This document shows positions 17,879 through 27,374 of a DNA stretch of 64,000 nucleotides, piece after piece. Made by a program: the position numbers and the translations under genes. The notes under the pieces were generated by a model. The model saw only the letters and a list, made by a program, of their open reading frames with translations. It was not told the origin of the DNA and made no database searches. Source of the DNA: an uncultured Pelagibacteraceae bacterium (GTDB lineage Bacteria; Pseudomonadota; Alphaproteobacteria; Pelagibacterales; Pelagibacteraceae); NCBI GenBank assembly GCA_902563555.1, contig CACEXM010000001.1:152758-216757 (forward strand), given 5' to 3'. Numbering within the stretch: the first letter of the stretch is position 1; each line of letters opens with the position of its first letter.

Positions 17879-18742
17879 ATGAAAATTAATAAATTTTCAA
17901 AAAAACCTTTGAATACAGATGATAGAATAGGCGCTAATCCAATTGTTTGTTATCCAAATGAAAACATTTCTAATAACTTAAAAATATTACATAAAGCCAG
18001 AGAACATATTAAAAAGATAGATGAAGTCATGGTACCTCCTAGAGATGCAAAAACATTTAAAGTAAAATCAGGAAATTTCTTTAGGATTGAAAGTGTTGAG
18101 GGCCCACAAGTTGGTGATTTAAATATATTCCAAGCAGATAATCTTGATGAAAAATTTTACTCTGGGAAGACCAGAGCTTTATATGGAACGCACATTTCAG
18201 TTGGTGATAAAATGTTTAGTGGCTTTCCTTATTTAAGATCATTAGCTACAATTACTTGGGATACATTAGACTGGTATGGTTATGACAAAGATGGTGGCTC
18301 AGTACATGACGTAATTGGAACTCGATGTGATCCATACACATCAAAATTAATATCTGGAAATGATTATCATTATTGTTGTCATTCTAATTTGACTAGAGCT
18401 CTAGTTAAAGAACAGGGGCTTGAAAAAGATGATGCTGAAAAAATAGTTCATGATGTTTTAAATGTATTTATGCTTACTGGTTTTACCAATGATACTAAGC
18501 AATATTTTATGAAATCAAGCCCGGTTAGACCAGGCGATTATTTAGAATTTTTTGCTGAGACTGATCTGCTAGGAGCCTTATCTGCATGTCCCGGTGGTGA
18601 TTGCGGCTCTGAACATTCATCTGATGTAGCAAAATGTTATCCACTAAAAGTTTCTATTTGGGATGTAGACAAAAAATTTTTGGAAGGTATAAAAAATTCT
18701 AAGATTTCATCTTATAATAGAGACCATGGTCTGACTGATTAA
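17879..18742 (+). CDS. DUF1989 family protein (urea carboxylase-associated type)
   Basis: A 287-residue protein with the DUF1989 signature: VPPRDAKTFKVKSGNFFRIE, GPQVGDLNIF, SGKTRALYGTHISVGD, HDVIGTRCDPYT and CCHSNLTRAL. The family occurs beside urea carboxylase or as stand-alone genes, and its reaction is not firmly set. No urea carboxylase, allophanate hydrolase or aminomethyltransferase genes lie near it here, so the usual context gives no help. Several Cys and His residues (HYCCHSN, CPGGDCGSEHSS) suggest a metal site. It ends one base before trmJ. Confidence 0.78.
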   Translation: MKINKFSKKPLNTDDRIGANPIVCYPNENISNNLKILHKAREHIKKIDEVMVPPRDAKTFKVKSGNFFRIESVEGPQVGDLNIFQADNLDEKFYSGKTRALYGTHISVGDKMFSGFPYLRSLATITWDTLDWYGYDKDGGSVHDVIGTRCDPYTSKLISGNDYHYCCHSNLTRALVKEQGLEKDDAEKIVHDVLNVFMLTGFTNDTKQYFMKSSPVRPGDYLEFFAETDLLGALSACPGGDCGSEHSSDVAKCYPLKVSIWDVDKKFLEGIKNSKISSYNRDHGLTD

Positions 18743-18743
18743 C

Positions 18744-19457
18744 ATGTCAAAAAATAATATTTCATTTATTTTACATAAGCCACAGTTGTCAGAAAATATC
18801 GGTGCATGTGCAAGAGCAATAAAAAATTTTAGCTTTAAAAAGTTAATTTTAATAAATCCTAAGCCTATTTTTCCAAATGATAAAATTTTTGCTACATCAG
18901 TAGGTGCAAAAAATATTATTAATCAAAGTAAAGTGTATGAGAATATTGAAAAGGCACTTAAAGATATTGATATTGTAATTGCGACTTCAGCGCGATTTAG
19001 AAATAAAAATATAAAACATATAAATCTAGACGATTTGAAGAAAATAGATTTTAAAAAAAAAGTCGGTTTTTTATTTGGATCTGAAGCCTCAGGTCTTTCA
19101 AATGAAGAGGTGAGTTATGCTAATTACACTTTACAAATTCCAACTAATCCAGAATTTAAGTCATTAAATCTTTCTCATAGTTTAATTATTATAGCTCAAG
19201 TAGCCTCTAGTATAATTAAAATGAGAACTAAACCATTTCAAAAATCAAAAAAAGTTAAACCAGCATCAAAAAAAGAAATACAATCAATGATAAACTTGTG
19301 TTTGAGTAATTTAGAAGACATCAATTTTTTTAAACCAAAGGAAAAGAAACCAGTAATGTTACAGAATTTAAGAAACATTTTTTATAAAATGGAATTATCC
19401 GATAAAGAAACACGTATTTTATCAAGCGTATTCGCAAGTTTGGGTAAAAAACGTTGA
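18744..19457 (+). CDS. trmJ: tRNA (cytidine/uridine-2'-O-)-methyltransferase, TrmJ-like SPOUT enzyme
   Basis: Methylates the 2'-OH of nucleotide 32 in tRNA anticodon loops. The 237-residue SPOUT protein starts with FILHKPQLSENIGACARAIK, the motif 1 with the conserved N and R of the SpoU class. VGFLFGSEASGLSNEEV is motif 2, and IPTNPEFKSLNLSHSLIIIA is motif 3 of the knotted SAM site. The C-terminal extension with LRNIFYKMELSDKETRIL is typical of TrmJ and absent from TrmL. The rpsD promoter begins at the base after its stop. Confidence 0.85.
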   Translation: MSKNNISFILHKPQLSENIGACARAIKNFSFKKLILINPKPIFPNDKIFATSVGAKNIINQSKVYENIEKALKDIDIVIATSARFRNKNIKHINLDDLKKIDFKKKVGFLFGSEASGLSNEEVSYANYTLQIPTNPEFKSLNLSHSLIIIAQVASSIIKMRTKPFQKSKKVKPASKKEIQSMINLCLSNLEDINFFKPKEKKPVMLQNLRNIFYKMELSDKETRILSSVFASLGKKR

Positions 19458-19485
19458 TTGACAAAATAATGTGTAAGTTTATAAG
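19458..19485 (+). promoter_or_regulatory. Strong sigma-70 promoter for rpsD
   Basis: A perfect TTGACA (19458-19463) is followed after 16 bp by TATAAG (19480-19485). The predicted start is about 19492, only 6 bases before the rpsD ATG, so the mRNA would have almost no leader and no Shine-Dalgarno. The -35 box starts at the base right after the trmJ stop codon. Confidence 0.6.
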
Positions 19486-19497
19486 ACCCAATATTAA

Positions 19498-20115
19498 ATG
19501 ACAAAAAGATTAAACTCTAAACACAAAGTTGATAGACGATTAAAAGTAAACCTTTGGGGAAGACCTAAAAGTCCTTTTAATACTAGAGCTTATGGACCAG
19601 GGCAGCACGGTCAAAGCAAAACATCTAAACCCTCAGACTATGGTATTCAGCTTCAAGCAAAACAAAAATTAAAAGCTTATTATGGTAATATCAATGAAAG
19701 ACAATTTAGAAATATTTATAAAAAAGCTAGTATGTTAAAAGGGGACACAAGTGAAAACCTAATTGGTTTATTAGAAAGAAGATTAGATGCAGTTATTTAT
19801 AGAGCAAAATTTGCAACAACGATCTTTTCTGCACGACAACTAATTAATCATGGCCATGTTAAAGTTAATGGAAAAAAAGTAAATATTTCAAGTTATTCAG
19901 TTAAGGAAGAGGATACGATTGAGATTAGAGATAAGTCGAAACAAATGGCAATAGTTGATATAGCTTTAGCAAACAAAGAGAGAGAAACTCCAGAATACAT
20001 TCAAATGGATGAAAAGAATAAAAAATTTAAATTCATAAGAGTACCAAAGTTTGAGGAAGTTCCTTTTCCAATAGTTATGGAGCCAAATTTAGTAATTGAA
20101 TATTACTCTAGATAG
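19498..20115 (+). CDS. rpsD: 30S ribosomal protein S4
   Basis: Primary 16S rRNA-binding protein that nucleates 30S assembly. The 205 residues are the usual size. The family hallmarks are the basic N-terminal arm ([20 protein letters not shown]) and the S4 RNA-binding domain [19 protein letters not shown], then [19 protein letters not shown], near residues 92-137. It stands alone here rather than in the alpha operon with rpsM, rpsK and rpoA, with its own promoter directly upstream. It runs convergently to grxD with only 2 bp between stops. Confidence 0.97.
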   Translation: MTKRLNSKHKVDRRLKVNLWGRPKSPFNTRAYGPGQHGQSKTSKPSDYGIQLQAKQKLKAYYGNINERQFRNIYKKASMLKGDTSENLIGLLERRLDAVIYRAKFATTIFSARQLINHGHVKVNGKKVNISSYSVKEEDTIEIRDKSKQMAIVDIALANKERETPEYIQMDEKNKKFKFIRVPKFEEVPFPIVMEPNLVIEYYSR

Positions 20116-20117
20116 AA

Positions 20118-20450
20118 TTATTTTTTATAATTCACGCCTTTATCATCAAAGATCTTTTTTAGTTCACCATTTTCATACATTTCTTTAACAATATCACATC
20201 CACCAACAAATTCTTTTTTAACATATAATTGTGGTATTGTTGGCCAATCACTGAAAGTCTTTATACCTTCTCTTAAAGATTGATCTTCTAAAACATTAAC
20301 TCCTTTGTAATTTACTTCTAAGATTTTAAGTAAATTTGCAACTGCCATTGAAAACCCACATTGTGGAGCATCAGGCGTTCCCTTCATGAATAAACAAACG
20401 TCATTATTATCAATATGATTTTGAATTAAATTTTTAATTTGATCGTCCAT
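20118..20450 (-). CDS. grxD: Monothiol glutaredoxin, Grx4 type
   Basis: Glutathione-linked Fe-S cluster carrier. The 110 residues contain the monothiol active site QCGFS (C31), the preceding KGTPDAPQ, the WPTIPQLYV cis-proline region, and the GGCDIV glutathione-binding motif. It lies directly downstream of bolA with a one-base start/stop overlap. Grx4 and BolA proteins form [2Fe-2S]-bridged complexes, so the pairing supports a joint role in Fe-S trafficking. Last gene of the nine-gene minus-strand operon. Confidence 0.94.
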   Translation of the reverse strand: MDDQIKNLIQNHIDNNDVCLFMKGTPDAPQCGFSMAVANLLKILEVNYKGVNVLEDQSLREGIKTFSDWPTIPQLYVKKEFVGGCDIVKEMYENGELKKIFDDKGVNYKK

Positions 20451-20680
20451 TATTGCTCCTTTGTTTTTATCGCTAGAGCGTGAAGTTCATTTCCCATTTT
20501 ACCTTTTAGAGAATTATAAACCATCTTATGCTGCTCAATTTTACTTTTACCACTAAATTTAGAAGAAGTAATGGTTGCAGAGTAATGGTTTCCGTCACCA
20601 GCTAAATCTTGAATCTCAACCAATGCATCAGGTAATGCATCTTTTATGTGTTTTTCAATTTCTTTTAAATCCATTGCCAT
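20450..20680 (-). CDS. bolA: BolA family protein
   Basis: Small partner of monothiol glutaredoxins. About 76 residues; the class II KH-like BolA fold is indicated by MDLKEIEKHIKDALPDALVE, GDGNHYSATITSSKF with the cluster-ligand histidine, KIEQHKMVYNSLKG, and the C-terminal ELHALAIKT. I choose the ATG at 20680, three bases past the purL stop; a second ATG lies at 20674. A longer frame starting at 20707 would overlap the end of purL and adds residues not found in the family. Confidence 0.87.
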   Translation of the reverse strand: MAMDLKEIEKHIKDALPDALVEIQDLAGDGNHYSATITSSKFSGKSKIEQHKMVYNSLKGKMGNELHALAIKTKEQ

Positions 20681-20682
20681 AA

Positions 20683-22872
20683 TTAATTCATGTAGTTTGA
20701 TAACCAATTAGTATTATATGATTTTAATTCGTCAATTGTAACTTTTGTCTTTTGATTAATAATCATATTTTTATCGATAATTTTACCTAATTCATCAAAG
20801 TGGACAGAGTTTTTGTTTAATATACTTATAACCTTTTTTAAATTTTTTGGGTCTATCTCAATTACATATCGTCCTTGATCTTCACAAAACAGGTATTCGA
20901 TTTCACTTATGAAATATTTAGGTTTATTAAATTCAATACCTTTATTTCCTTTTATACACATTTTACTAACGGCCGTAATTATTCCTCCAATAGATACATC
21001 ATGAGCGCTTCTAACAAGATTGCTTTTGATAAGTTGGAGAATTGTTTCACCATTATTTTTTTCATTAAAGAGATTTATTTCAGGTGGTGGTCCATTCTTT
21101 TCATTTAATATATTTCTCGCAAAAAGACTTTGGTCTAAGTGACCTTCAGTTTTACCAATTATTAAAACAAGATTATTTATTTCTTTAAAGTCCATAGTAA
21201 TCATTTGCTTGTAATCTTTTATTAAACCCACACCACCAATCGATGGGGTTGGTTTTATTCCAATTTCTTTTGTTTGGTTATAAAATGATACATTTCCAGA
21301 GACGACTGGAAATTTCAAATATTCACAAGCTTCACCTATTCCCTGGACACATTCAACAAACTCCCCCATGTTTTCTTCTTTCTCTGGACTTCCAAAGTTT
21401 AAACAATTTGTTATAGCAATTGGAGTTGCCCCAACTGAAATAAGATTTCTCCAACTTTCACAAACAACTTGTTTTCCACCTGTCAGGGGGTGAGCCCAAC
21501 AATAAATAGCTGAAGAGTCAACAGTTGCAGCCACTGCCTTATTGGTTCCGTGAACCCTTACAACACCCGAGTCACCACCAGGTTTTTGTATTGTATCTCC
21601 CATTACTGTGTGATCATACTGTTGCCAAATCCATTCTTTACTACAAACATTAGGATTTGATAAAATTTTATTTAAAACTTCTTTGATTTTAAACTTTTTA
21701 AATTCTTCCTTTTTGATTAAATTTTTTTTTGGTAATTTTGTTTTTTTCCATTTTCGATCATACATTGGAGAATTTTCAACTAAAGTATTAATCGGAATAC
21801 TAGCTACTTGTTTTTTATCATAATATAATTCAATGTTTTTTGTATTAGTTGTTTTACCAATTACGGCAAAATCTAAATCCCATTTATCAAATATTTTTTT
21901 TGCCAAATCTTCTTTTCCATTTTCTAAAACAATCAACATTCTTTCTTGGCTTTCAGAAAGCATAATTTCATAAGGTGTCATTTTACTTTCTCTGCATGGA
22001 ACCTTATTTAGATTTAATTCAATGCCTAAATTACCTTTTGAGGCCATTTCGATACTTGATGATGTAAGGCCTGCTGCACCCATGTCTTGTATTGCAATAA
22101 TTGAGTCTCCAGCCATTAATTCTAGACAAGCTTCAAGTAAAAGTTTTTCTGTAAAAGGATCTCCAACTTGAACGGTTGGTTTTTTTTCCTCTATTTTTTC
22201 ATCAAAACTAGCTGATGCCATACTTGCTCCATGAATACCATCTCGTCCTGTCTTTGAACCAACATAAATCACAGGTTTGTTAAGACCAGCGGCTTTTGAA
22301 TAAAAAATTTTATTTTTCTTAACTAATCCAAGTGTCATTGCATTGACTAAAATGTTGCCATTGTAAGAATTATCAAAAGACGTTTGCCCTGCAATAGTTG
22401 GAACACCCATGCAATTTCCATAACCCCCAATTCCATGAACCACTCCTCTTAAAAGATTTTTTGTTTTTTTGTGCTGTGAAGATCCAAAATGAATCGAGTT
22501 TAAATTTGCAATTGGTCTTGCACCCATTGTAAAAACATCTCTCATAATACCACCAACACCAGTGGCTGCCCCTTGATAAGGTTCAATAAAAGATGGATGA
22601 TTGTGACTTTCAATTTTGAAAACGATTGCATCTCCATCCTCAATATCAATTACACCTGCATTTTCTCCTGGTCCTTGAATTACTTTTTTTCCAGAAGTTG
22701 GTAGTTTTTTTAAATGAAGTCTTGATGATTTATAGGAACAGTGTTCATTCCACATTGCAGAGAAAATTCCAAGTTCAGTGAGATTGGGAATTCTTTTTAG
22801 CAGATCACAAATTTTTTTATATTCCTCTTTTTTTAAACCGTGATCTATAGCTATCTGTTCGTTAACTTCCAT
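20683..22872 (-). CDS. purL: Phosphoribosylformylglycinamidine synthase subunit PurL
   Basis: Catalytic ATP-dependent subunit that converts FGAR to FGAM in purine synthesis, using ammonia from PurQ with PurS bridging. The 729 residues are the small (three-component) form. Motifs include [11 protein letters not shown] with the active-site histidine near residue 43, the [13 protein letters not shown] substrate loop, [16 protein letters not shown], and the second AIR-synthase domain with [11 protein letters not shown] and [10 protein letters not shown]. It overlaps the purQ stop by one base. All three components (S, Q, L) lie next to one another. Confidence 0.97.
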   Translation of the reverse strand: MEVNEQIAIDHGLKKEEYKKICDLLKRIPNLTELGIFSAMWNEHCSYKSSRLHLKKLPTSGKKVIQGPGENAGVIDIEDGDAIVFKIESHNHPSFIEPYQGAATGVGGIMRDVFTMGARPIANLNSIHFGSSQHKKTKNLLRGVVHGIGGYGNCMGVPTIAGQTSFDNSYNGNILVNAMTLGLVKKNKIFYSKAAGLNKPVIYVGSKTGRDGIHGASMASASFDEKIEEKKPTVQVGDPFTEKLLLEACLELMAGDSIIAIQDMGAAGLTSSSIEMASKGNLGIELNLNKVPCRESKMTPYEIMLSESQERMLIVLENGKEDLAKKIFDKWDLDFAVIGKTTNTKNIELYYDKKQVASIPINTLVENSPMYDRKWKKTKLPKKNLIKKEEFKKFKIKEVLNKILSNPNVCSKEWIWQQYDHTVMGDTIQKPGGDSGVVRVHGTNKAVAATVDSSAIYCWAHPLTGGKQVVCESWRNLISVGATPIAITNCLNFGSPEKEENMGEFVECVQGIGEACEYLKFPVVSGNVSFYNQTKEIGIKPTPSIGGVGLIKDYKQMITMDFKEINNLVLIIGKTEGHLDQSLFARNILNEKNGPPPEINLFNEKNNGETILQLIKSNLVRSAHDVSIGGIITAVSKMCIKGNKGIEFNKPKYFISEIEYLFCEDQGRYVIEIDPKNLKKVISILNKNSVHFDELGKIIDKNMIINQKTKVTIDELKSYNTNWLSNYMN

Positions 22873-23558
22873 TATTTAATATTATTTAAAAGATTTTTAA
22901 AAAAGATTGATCCATCTTCCCCAGACAAACTTTCATCTATCATTCTCTCAGGATGAGGCATCATACCTAAAACGTTTTTTTCTTTGTTAAAAATACCTGC
23001 AATATTATTTAATGAACCATTGGGATTAAATTTTTCTTCAGTTTTTCCATTATCATTGCAGTAATAAATAGCTACCTGATTATTATCTTGAATTTCTTTA
23101 AGTTGATCATTGGTACAAAAATAATTTCCCTCATTGTGAGCAATATGTAGCTCAAATACCTCTTTGTCTAAATTTTTAAAATATGGATTATCTTTACTAT
23201 CAATTTTTACAAAAACATTTTTACAAATAAATTCTAGATATTTATTTCTCAACAAAACTCCTGGAACTAATCCACTTTCAACCAGTATCTGAAAACCATT
23301 ACAAATTCCCATCACTAAACCACCTGATTTTGCAAAATTGATTACTGATTGCATTATCTTTGATTTAGAAGCCATGCTCCCACATCTCAAATAGTCACCA
23401 TATGAAAATCCCCCGGGAAGCACTACCAAATCAGATTTAGGTAATTCATTATCGTTATGCCAGACCATTTGATTTTTAAAACCAAACTTATTCAGTGCGA
23501 CGTGCATATCTCTATCACAATTTGAACCTGGAAAAGTAATTACTGCTGATTTCATCAA
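22872..23558 (-). CDS. purQ: Phosphoribosylformylglycinamidine synthase subunit PurQ
   Basis: Class I glutamine amidotransferase that supplies ammonia to PurL. In the 228-residue protein, the nucleophile C86 sits in GICNGFQ, the oxyanion region is [13 protein letters not shown], and the His/Glu pair is in MMPHPER near the C-terminus. The start follows the purS stop directly and the stop overlaps the purL start. A second Met is at position 2, so the true start could be either. Confidence 0.97.
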   Translation of the reverse strand: MMKSAVITFPGSNCDRDMHVALNKFGFKNQMVWHNDNELPKSDLVVLPGGFSYGDYLRCGSMASKSKIMQSVINFAKSGGLVMGICNGFQILVESGLVPGVLLRNKYLEFICKNVFVKIDSKDNPYFKNLDKEVFELHIAHNEGNYFCTNDQLKEIQDNNQVAIYYCNDNGKTEEKFNPNGSLNNIAGIFNKEKNVLGMMPHPERMIDESLSGEDGSIFFKNLLNNIK

Positions 23559-23801
23559 TTATTGTATCTCAATAATCTTATAATTCTCTATTACAAGATT
23601 CGCTAAGAGTTTATTACACATATCCTCAACAATCTTTTGAGCTTTTTTGGGATCATTTTCTTTTACGTCAATTTCAAAATATTTGCCTTGTCTAACTTCA
23701 TTAATGTCTTTAAATCCCATTCCATCTAAAGTTTGATGTATTACTTTTCCTTGCGGATCCAAAACATCTTTTTTTAAAGTGATAATTGCAGAAACCTTCA
23801 T
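23559..23801 (-). CDS. purS: Phosphoribosylformylglycinamidine synthase subunit PurS
   Basis: An 80-residue ferredoxin-fold protein that joins PurQ to PurL in the three-part FGAM synthase. The pattern [20 protein letters not shown] with [16 protein letters not shown] is the family signature, and the C-terminal half repeats the fold ([16 protein letters not shown]). It overlaps the purC stop by 4 bp, and purQ follows directly, which fixes the identity beyond the short length. Confidence 0.95.
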   Translation of the reverse strand: MKVSAIITLKKDVLDPQGKVIHQTLDGMGFKDINEVRQGKYFEIDVKENDPKKAQKIVEDMCNKLLANLVIENYKIIEIQ

Positions 23802-24583
23802 TTACTTTTTTTTTTAACTGAAGATAATTTTGTAACATTGACCGCAGTAAGATTAGATTGTTCATGTAAAATTCCTAATCTTTTTGCAACTTCAGTATAT
23901 GCAGGAATCAAATCTCCCAAATCTTTCCTAAATCTATCTTTATCTAGTTTCTTTTCAGTAATAGAGTCCCACAATCGACAAGTATCTGGACTAATTTCAT
24001 CAGCTAAAATAACTTCACTCTTACCATTTATTTTTATTCTTCCAAATTCAAGTTTAAAGTCTATCAACTTGATACCAACGCCTCTAAACATACCAATCAT
24101 GAAATCGTTAATTCTTAGGATCATTTTCTTTACTTTTTCTATTTCTTTTTTTGAGGCCCACTCAAAAGCATAGATATGGTCCTCGGCTATTAAGGGGTCT
24201 CCAAGTTCATCATCTTTCAAACAGTATTCAACTAGGGGTTCTTTAAGAACCGTTCCATCTTCAATTCCAAGTCTTTTTGTTAAAGAGCCGGTAGCAACAT
24301 TTCTTACAACAAACTCAATTGGAATAATTTCTACTAATTTGATTAATTGCTCTCTCATATTTAATCTTTTTACTAAATGATTTTTAATTCCTATTTGAGA
24401 CAGATTAGAAAGTATGTGCTCTGAAATACGATTATTTAATACACCTTTTCCTTGTATAGTACTTTTTTTTTGATTATTAAAAGCAGTAGCATCGTCTTTA
24501 AAATATTGGATAACTAAATTTTTATCAGAAGAAGCATAAATGATTTTTGCTTTACCTTCGTATAATTTTTTTCCTTTTTTCAT
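23798..24583 (-). CDS. purC: Phosphoribosylaminoimidazole-succinocarboxamide synthase
   Basis: SAICAR synthase: ATP-dependent ligation of CAIR with aspartate. In the 261-residue protein, [12 protein letters not shown] is the nucleotide-binding start, [18 protein letters not shown] the SAICAR signature 1, and LIDFKLEFG and [15 protein letters not shown] signature 2 with the metal-binding acidic residues. Coupled to purB upstream (one-base overlap) and purS downstream (4-bp overlap). Confidence 0.97.
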   Translation of the reverse strand: MKKGKKLYEGKAKIIYASSDKNLVIQYFKDDATAFNNQKKSTIQGKGVLNNRISEHILSNLSQIGIKNHLVKRLNMREQLIKLVEIIPIEFVVRNVATGSLTKRLGIEDGTVLKEPLVEYCLKDDELGDPLIAEDHIYAFEWASKKEIEKVKKMILRINDFMIGMFRGVGIKLIDFKLEFGRIKINGKSEVILADEISPDTCRLWDSITEKKLDKDRFRKDLGDLIPAYTEVAKRLGILHEQSNLTAVNVTKLSSVKKKSK

Positions 24584-25875
24584 TACCTGAATACTCTTCT
24601 AAATATTAAGTTCACATTCTTAAAATGTTTAGCGTAACTAAAAATAGATTGTAATTTTTTGGGTGAAATTTTGCTCATTATATATTTGTCAGTCTGAATG
24701 ACGCTATATAAGTCTAAATTTTCTGCAAAACATTTTTTTGCATAATTTTGTATCATTCTATAAGATTTTTCTCTGCTCAATCCAGTTTTAGTTAATTCTA
24801 ACATCAATTCTTGAGAAAAAATTAATCCTTTTGTTAGATTTAAATTTTGTAACATTTTTTTTGGATAAACAATCATATTATCTAATATATTAGCCAGTCT
24901 TACTAAAGCGAAATCAAGAGTGATGTTTGCGTCTGGCCCTATATTTCTCTCTACACTTGAATGTGAAATATCTCTTTCGTGCCATAAAGCAATATTTTCT
25001 AAGGCTGGCACAACCGCACTTCTTACCATTCTTGATAAGCCTGTGAGATTTTCACTTAAGATAGGATTTTTTTTATGTGGCATTGCTGAGGATCCTTTTT
25101 GATTTTTGGAAAAATATTCTTGTAATTCATATACCTCTGTTCTTTGAAGATGTCTTATTTCTGTTGCAACTCTTTCAATTGATCCAGCAATAATACCTAA
25201 GACTGAAAAATAAAAAGCATGACGATCACGAGGAATTATTTGAGTTGAAATTGGTTCAACCTTTAACCCAAGTTTTTTAGCAACATGTTGTTCGACTTTT
25301 GGTGAAATATTTGCAAAAGTTCCAACAGCTCCTGATATTGCACATGTAGAAACCTCATCAATTGCATCAATTAATCTTTTTTTATTTCTTTTAAACTCCT
25401 CATAAAAAGATGCTAATTTAAGACCAAATGTAATTGGCTCAGCATGTATACCGTGACTTCTTCCCATACAAGGAATAAATTTATATTTACGCGCTTGTTT
25501 TTTTAGTACTTTTAAAATTTGATCTAAATCTTTGACAAGAATTTTTCCTGATTGAACTAATTGAATATTAAAACTTGTATCTACAACATCTGACGAAGTC
25601 ATACCCTGGTGGAGATATCTTGCTTTAAGTCCTGCTTTTTCAGTAACAGATGTTAAAAAAGCAATCACATCATGTTTAACCTGACTTTCTAATTGATGAA
25701 TTCTTTTTACATTAATTCTTGCTTTTTTTCTAACCGTTGAGGAAACTCCTTTTGGAATTTGGTTCAGTTTTTCCATTGCATGAGCCGCAGCGATTTCTAC
25801 ATCAAGCCAAATCTTATACTTATTTTCTTCAGACCATATGTCTGTTAATTCTTTACGAGAGTATCTTTTTATCAT
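24583..25875 (-). CDS. purB: Adenylosuccinate lyase
   Basis: Splits SAICAR to AICAR and adenylosuccinate to AMP, both with release of fumarate. The 430 residues match the bacterial form. The fumarase-superfamily signature [11 protein letters not shown] is near residues 262-272, with the catalytic serine in the first [15 protein letters not shown] and [10 protein letters not shown] are the other active-site regions; [13 protein letters not shown] follows. Coupled at both ends to map and purC by one-base overlaps. Confidence 0.97.
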   Translation of the reverse strand: MIKRYSRKELTDIWSEENKYKIWLDVEIAAAHAMEKLNQIPKGVSSTVRKKARINVKRIHQLESQVKHDVIAFLTSVTEKAGLKARYLHQGMTSSDVVDTSFNIQLVQSGKILVKDLDQILKVLKKQARKYKFIPCMGRSHGIHAEPITFGLKLASFYEEFKRNKKRLIDAIDEVSTCAISGAVGTFANISPKVEQHVAKKLGLKVEPISTQIIPRDRHAFYFSVLGIIAGSIERVATEIRHLQRTEVYELQEYFSKNQKGSSAMPHKKNPILSENLTGLSRMVRSAVVPALENIALWHERDISHSSVERNIGPDANITLDFALVRLANILDNMIVYPKKMLQNLNLTKGLIFSQELMLELTKTGLSREKSYRMIQNYAKKCFAENLDLYSVIQTDKYIMSKISPKKLQSIFSYAKHFKNVNLIFRRVFR

Positions 25876-26648
25876 TAATTGTATGGTGGCTTAGAATATC
25901 CTTTAGCAGATTCTGTAAAGATTTCATAACCATTTTCAGTTATTCCTATTGTATGCTCAAATTGTGCTGATAAAGATTTATCTTTTGTAACAGCAGTCCA
26001 ACCATCGTTTAAAACTTTAGTATCAAATTTCCCAGAATTTATCATTGGCTCTATTGTAAAAGTCATACCTGGTATTAATTCCATGCCAGTGTTTTTATTA
26101 CCATAGTGTAAAATATTAGGTGCTTCATGAAATACAGTTCCAATTCCATGACCACAAAAATCTTTTACAACTGAAAAACCCTTTTCTTCGACATAAGATT
26201 GAATTTCGTGCCCAATATCACCAAGCTTTATTCCCGGTTTAAGAATTTTAATTGCTTTCATCATTCCCTCATAAGTAGCATCAATTAAATTATTTAATTT
26301 TACTGATGTTTTGCCAACACAAAACATTCTACTAGTATCCCCATAATGATTATCAATGATTGCAGTAACATCTACATTTAAAGCATCACCATCTTGCAAA
26401 ATTCTATCTTCCGAAGGTATTCCGTGACAGACAACATGATTTAAAGATGTACAAAGTGATTTTTCAAACCCTCTATAAAAAAGTGGAGCAGAGTGACCAC
26501 CGTTATCTCTTATAAATTCGTAGCCAAGTTTATCTATATAATTTGTAGTAACACCTTCCTTAATATTTTCAGTGAGCATATCTAAAGTCTTTGCAGCAAG
26601 TTTTCCTGCAATTCTCATCTTTTCAAATTTTTCAGAGTAGTTATTCAT
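25875..26648 (-). CDS. map: Methionine aminopeptidase, type I
   Basis: Removes the initiator methionine from nascent proteins. In the 257-residue type Ia enzyme the metal ligands are visible as D in NVDVTAI and D in HYGDTSRMF, H in GHGIGTVFHEAP, and E in TIEPMI and EHTIGI. It lies between sfsA and purB in the operon; it overlaps sfsA by 8 bp. Pairing of map with sfsA is common in alphaproteobacteria. Confidence 0.97.
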   Translation of the reverse strand: MNNYSEKFEKMRIAGKLAAKTLDMLTENIKEGVTTNYIDKLGYEFIRDNGGHSAPLFYRGFEKSLCTSLNHVVCHGIPSEDRILQDGDALNVDVTAIIDNHYGDTSRMFCVGKTSVKLNNLIDATYEGMMKAIKILKPGIKLGDIGHEIQSYVEEKGFSVVKDFCGHGIGTVFHEAPNILHYGNKNTGMELIPGMTFTIEPMINSGKFDTKVLNDGWTAVTKDKSLSAQFEHTIGITENGYEIFTESAKGYSKPPYN

Positions 26649-27339
26649 TTATAATTTTTAATTTTTTTTCGATCAAAATTTTTTTTGAACTAATTTTACA
26701 TCTATACGCTAAAAAATTTACTCCTGCTTTTTTAGCAATTCGATAATTACTATAATATTCTGGGTCTATGTCTTTTGCTATTTTAAAGTTTTCCATATTT
26801 TGTATTTGTACTAGAAAAATTAAGTATGCTTTATAACCTTTTTTTATGGCATCAATAAGGGTGAGCAAATGTTTTGATCCTCTTGAGGTAATTGCATCAG
26901 GAAATTCAGCAGTTTTCTCATCACGAAAAAGCGTTACGTTTTTTACCTCTATAAAGATCTTTTTATTATTTTTTTCAGCCAAAAAATCGAATCTTGTCTC
27001 TTTATTGAAAAAAACTTCTGGTTTGATTATTTCATTATTTTTTAACTCACTTATAAGATTTTCTATAAGACCATTATGAACAATTTTGTTAGCTAAATGG
27101 GTATTTACCCCAACAAGATTTCCCTTAGCTTTTAAAATTTGAAGTGTGTACTTCAACTTCCTTTTTGGATCATCGTTTTTTAAAAGATAGGCCTCATTCC
27201 CCTCATCTAACAAACCTTTCATCGATCCTGTATTAGGACAATGTGCCGTAACCACTTGATTATCTAATTTAACATCAACAAAAAAACGTTTATATCTTTT
27301 GATTAATTTGCCTTTTATTAAAGACTTGGTAAATTCCAT
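26641..27339 (-). CDS. sfsA: SfsA family DNA/RNA-binding protein
   Basis: About 232 residues. SfsA was named sugar fermentation stimulation protein in E. coli; it has an OB-like N-terminal domain and a nuclease-like fold, and its exact role is unsettled. Family motifs: KGKLIKRYKRFFVDVKLD, AHCPNTGSMKGLL, RFDFLAE, IFIEVKNVTL and FPDAITSRGSKHLL. I prefer the ATG at 27339 (MEFTKSL), which matches typical SfsA starts; the ATG at 27354 adds five residues. A TATAAT box lies 6 bp upstream of 27339. First gene of the sfsA-map-purBCSQL-bolA-grxD operon. Confidence 0.88.
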   Translation of the reverse strand: MEFTKSLIKGKLIKRYKRFFVDVKLDNQVVTAHCPNTGSMKGLLDEGNEAYLLKNDDPKRKLKYTLQILKAKGNLVGVNTHLANKIVHNGLIENLISELKNNEIIKPEVFFNKETRFDFLAEKNNKKIFIEVKNVTLFRDEKTAEFPDAITSRGSKHLLTLIDAIKKGYKAYLIFLVQIQNMENFKIAKDIDPEYYSNYRIAKKAGVNFLAYRCKISSKKILIEKKLKIINE

Positions 27340-27345
27340 TTTCAA

Positions 27346-27374
27346 ATTATACATATAATAATGAGTAAAAACAA
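27346..27374 (-). promoter_or_regulatory. Putative promoter for the sfsA-map-pur operon
   Basis: On the minus strand a perfect TATAAT (27351 to 27346) lies 6 bases before the sfsA ATG, with TTGTTT (27374 to 27369) 17 bp upstream. Transcription would begin at or next to the ATG, giving a leaderless message, and the -35 box lies inside the first codons of the divergent cinA-like gene. The -35 match is only three of six. Confidence 0.35.
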
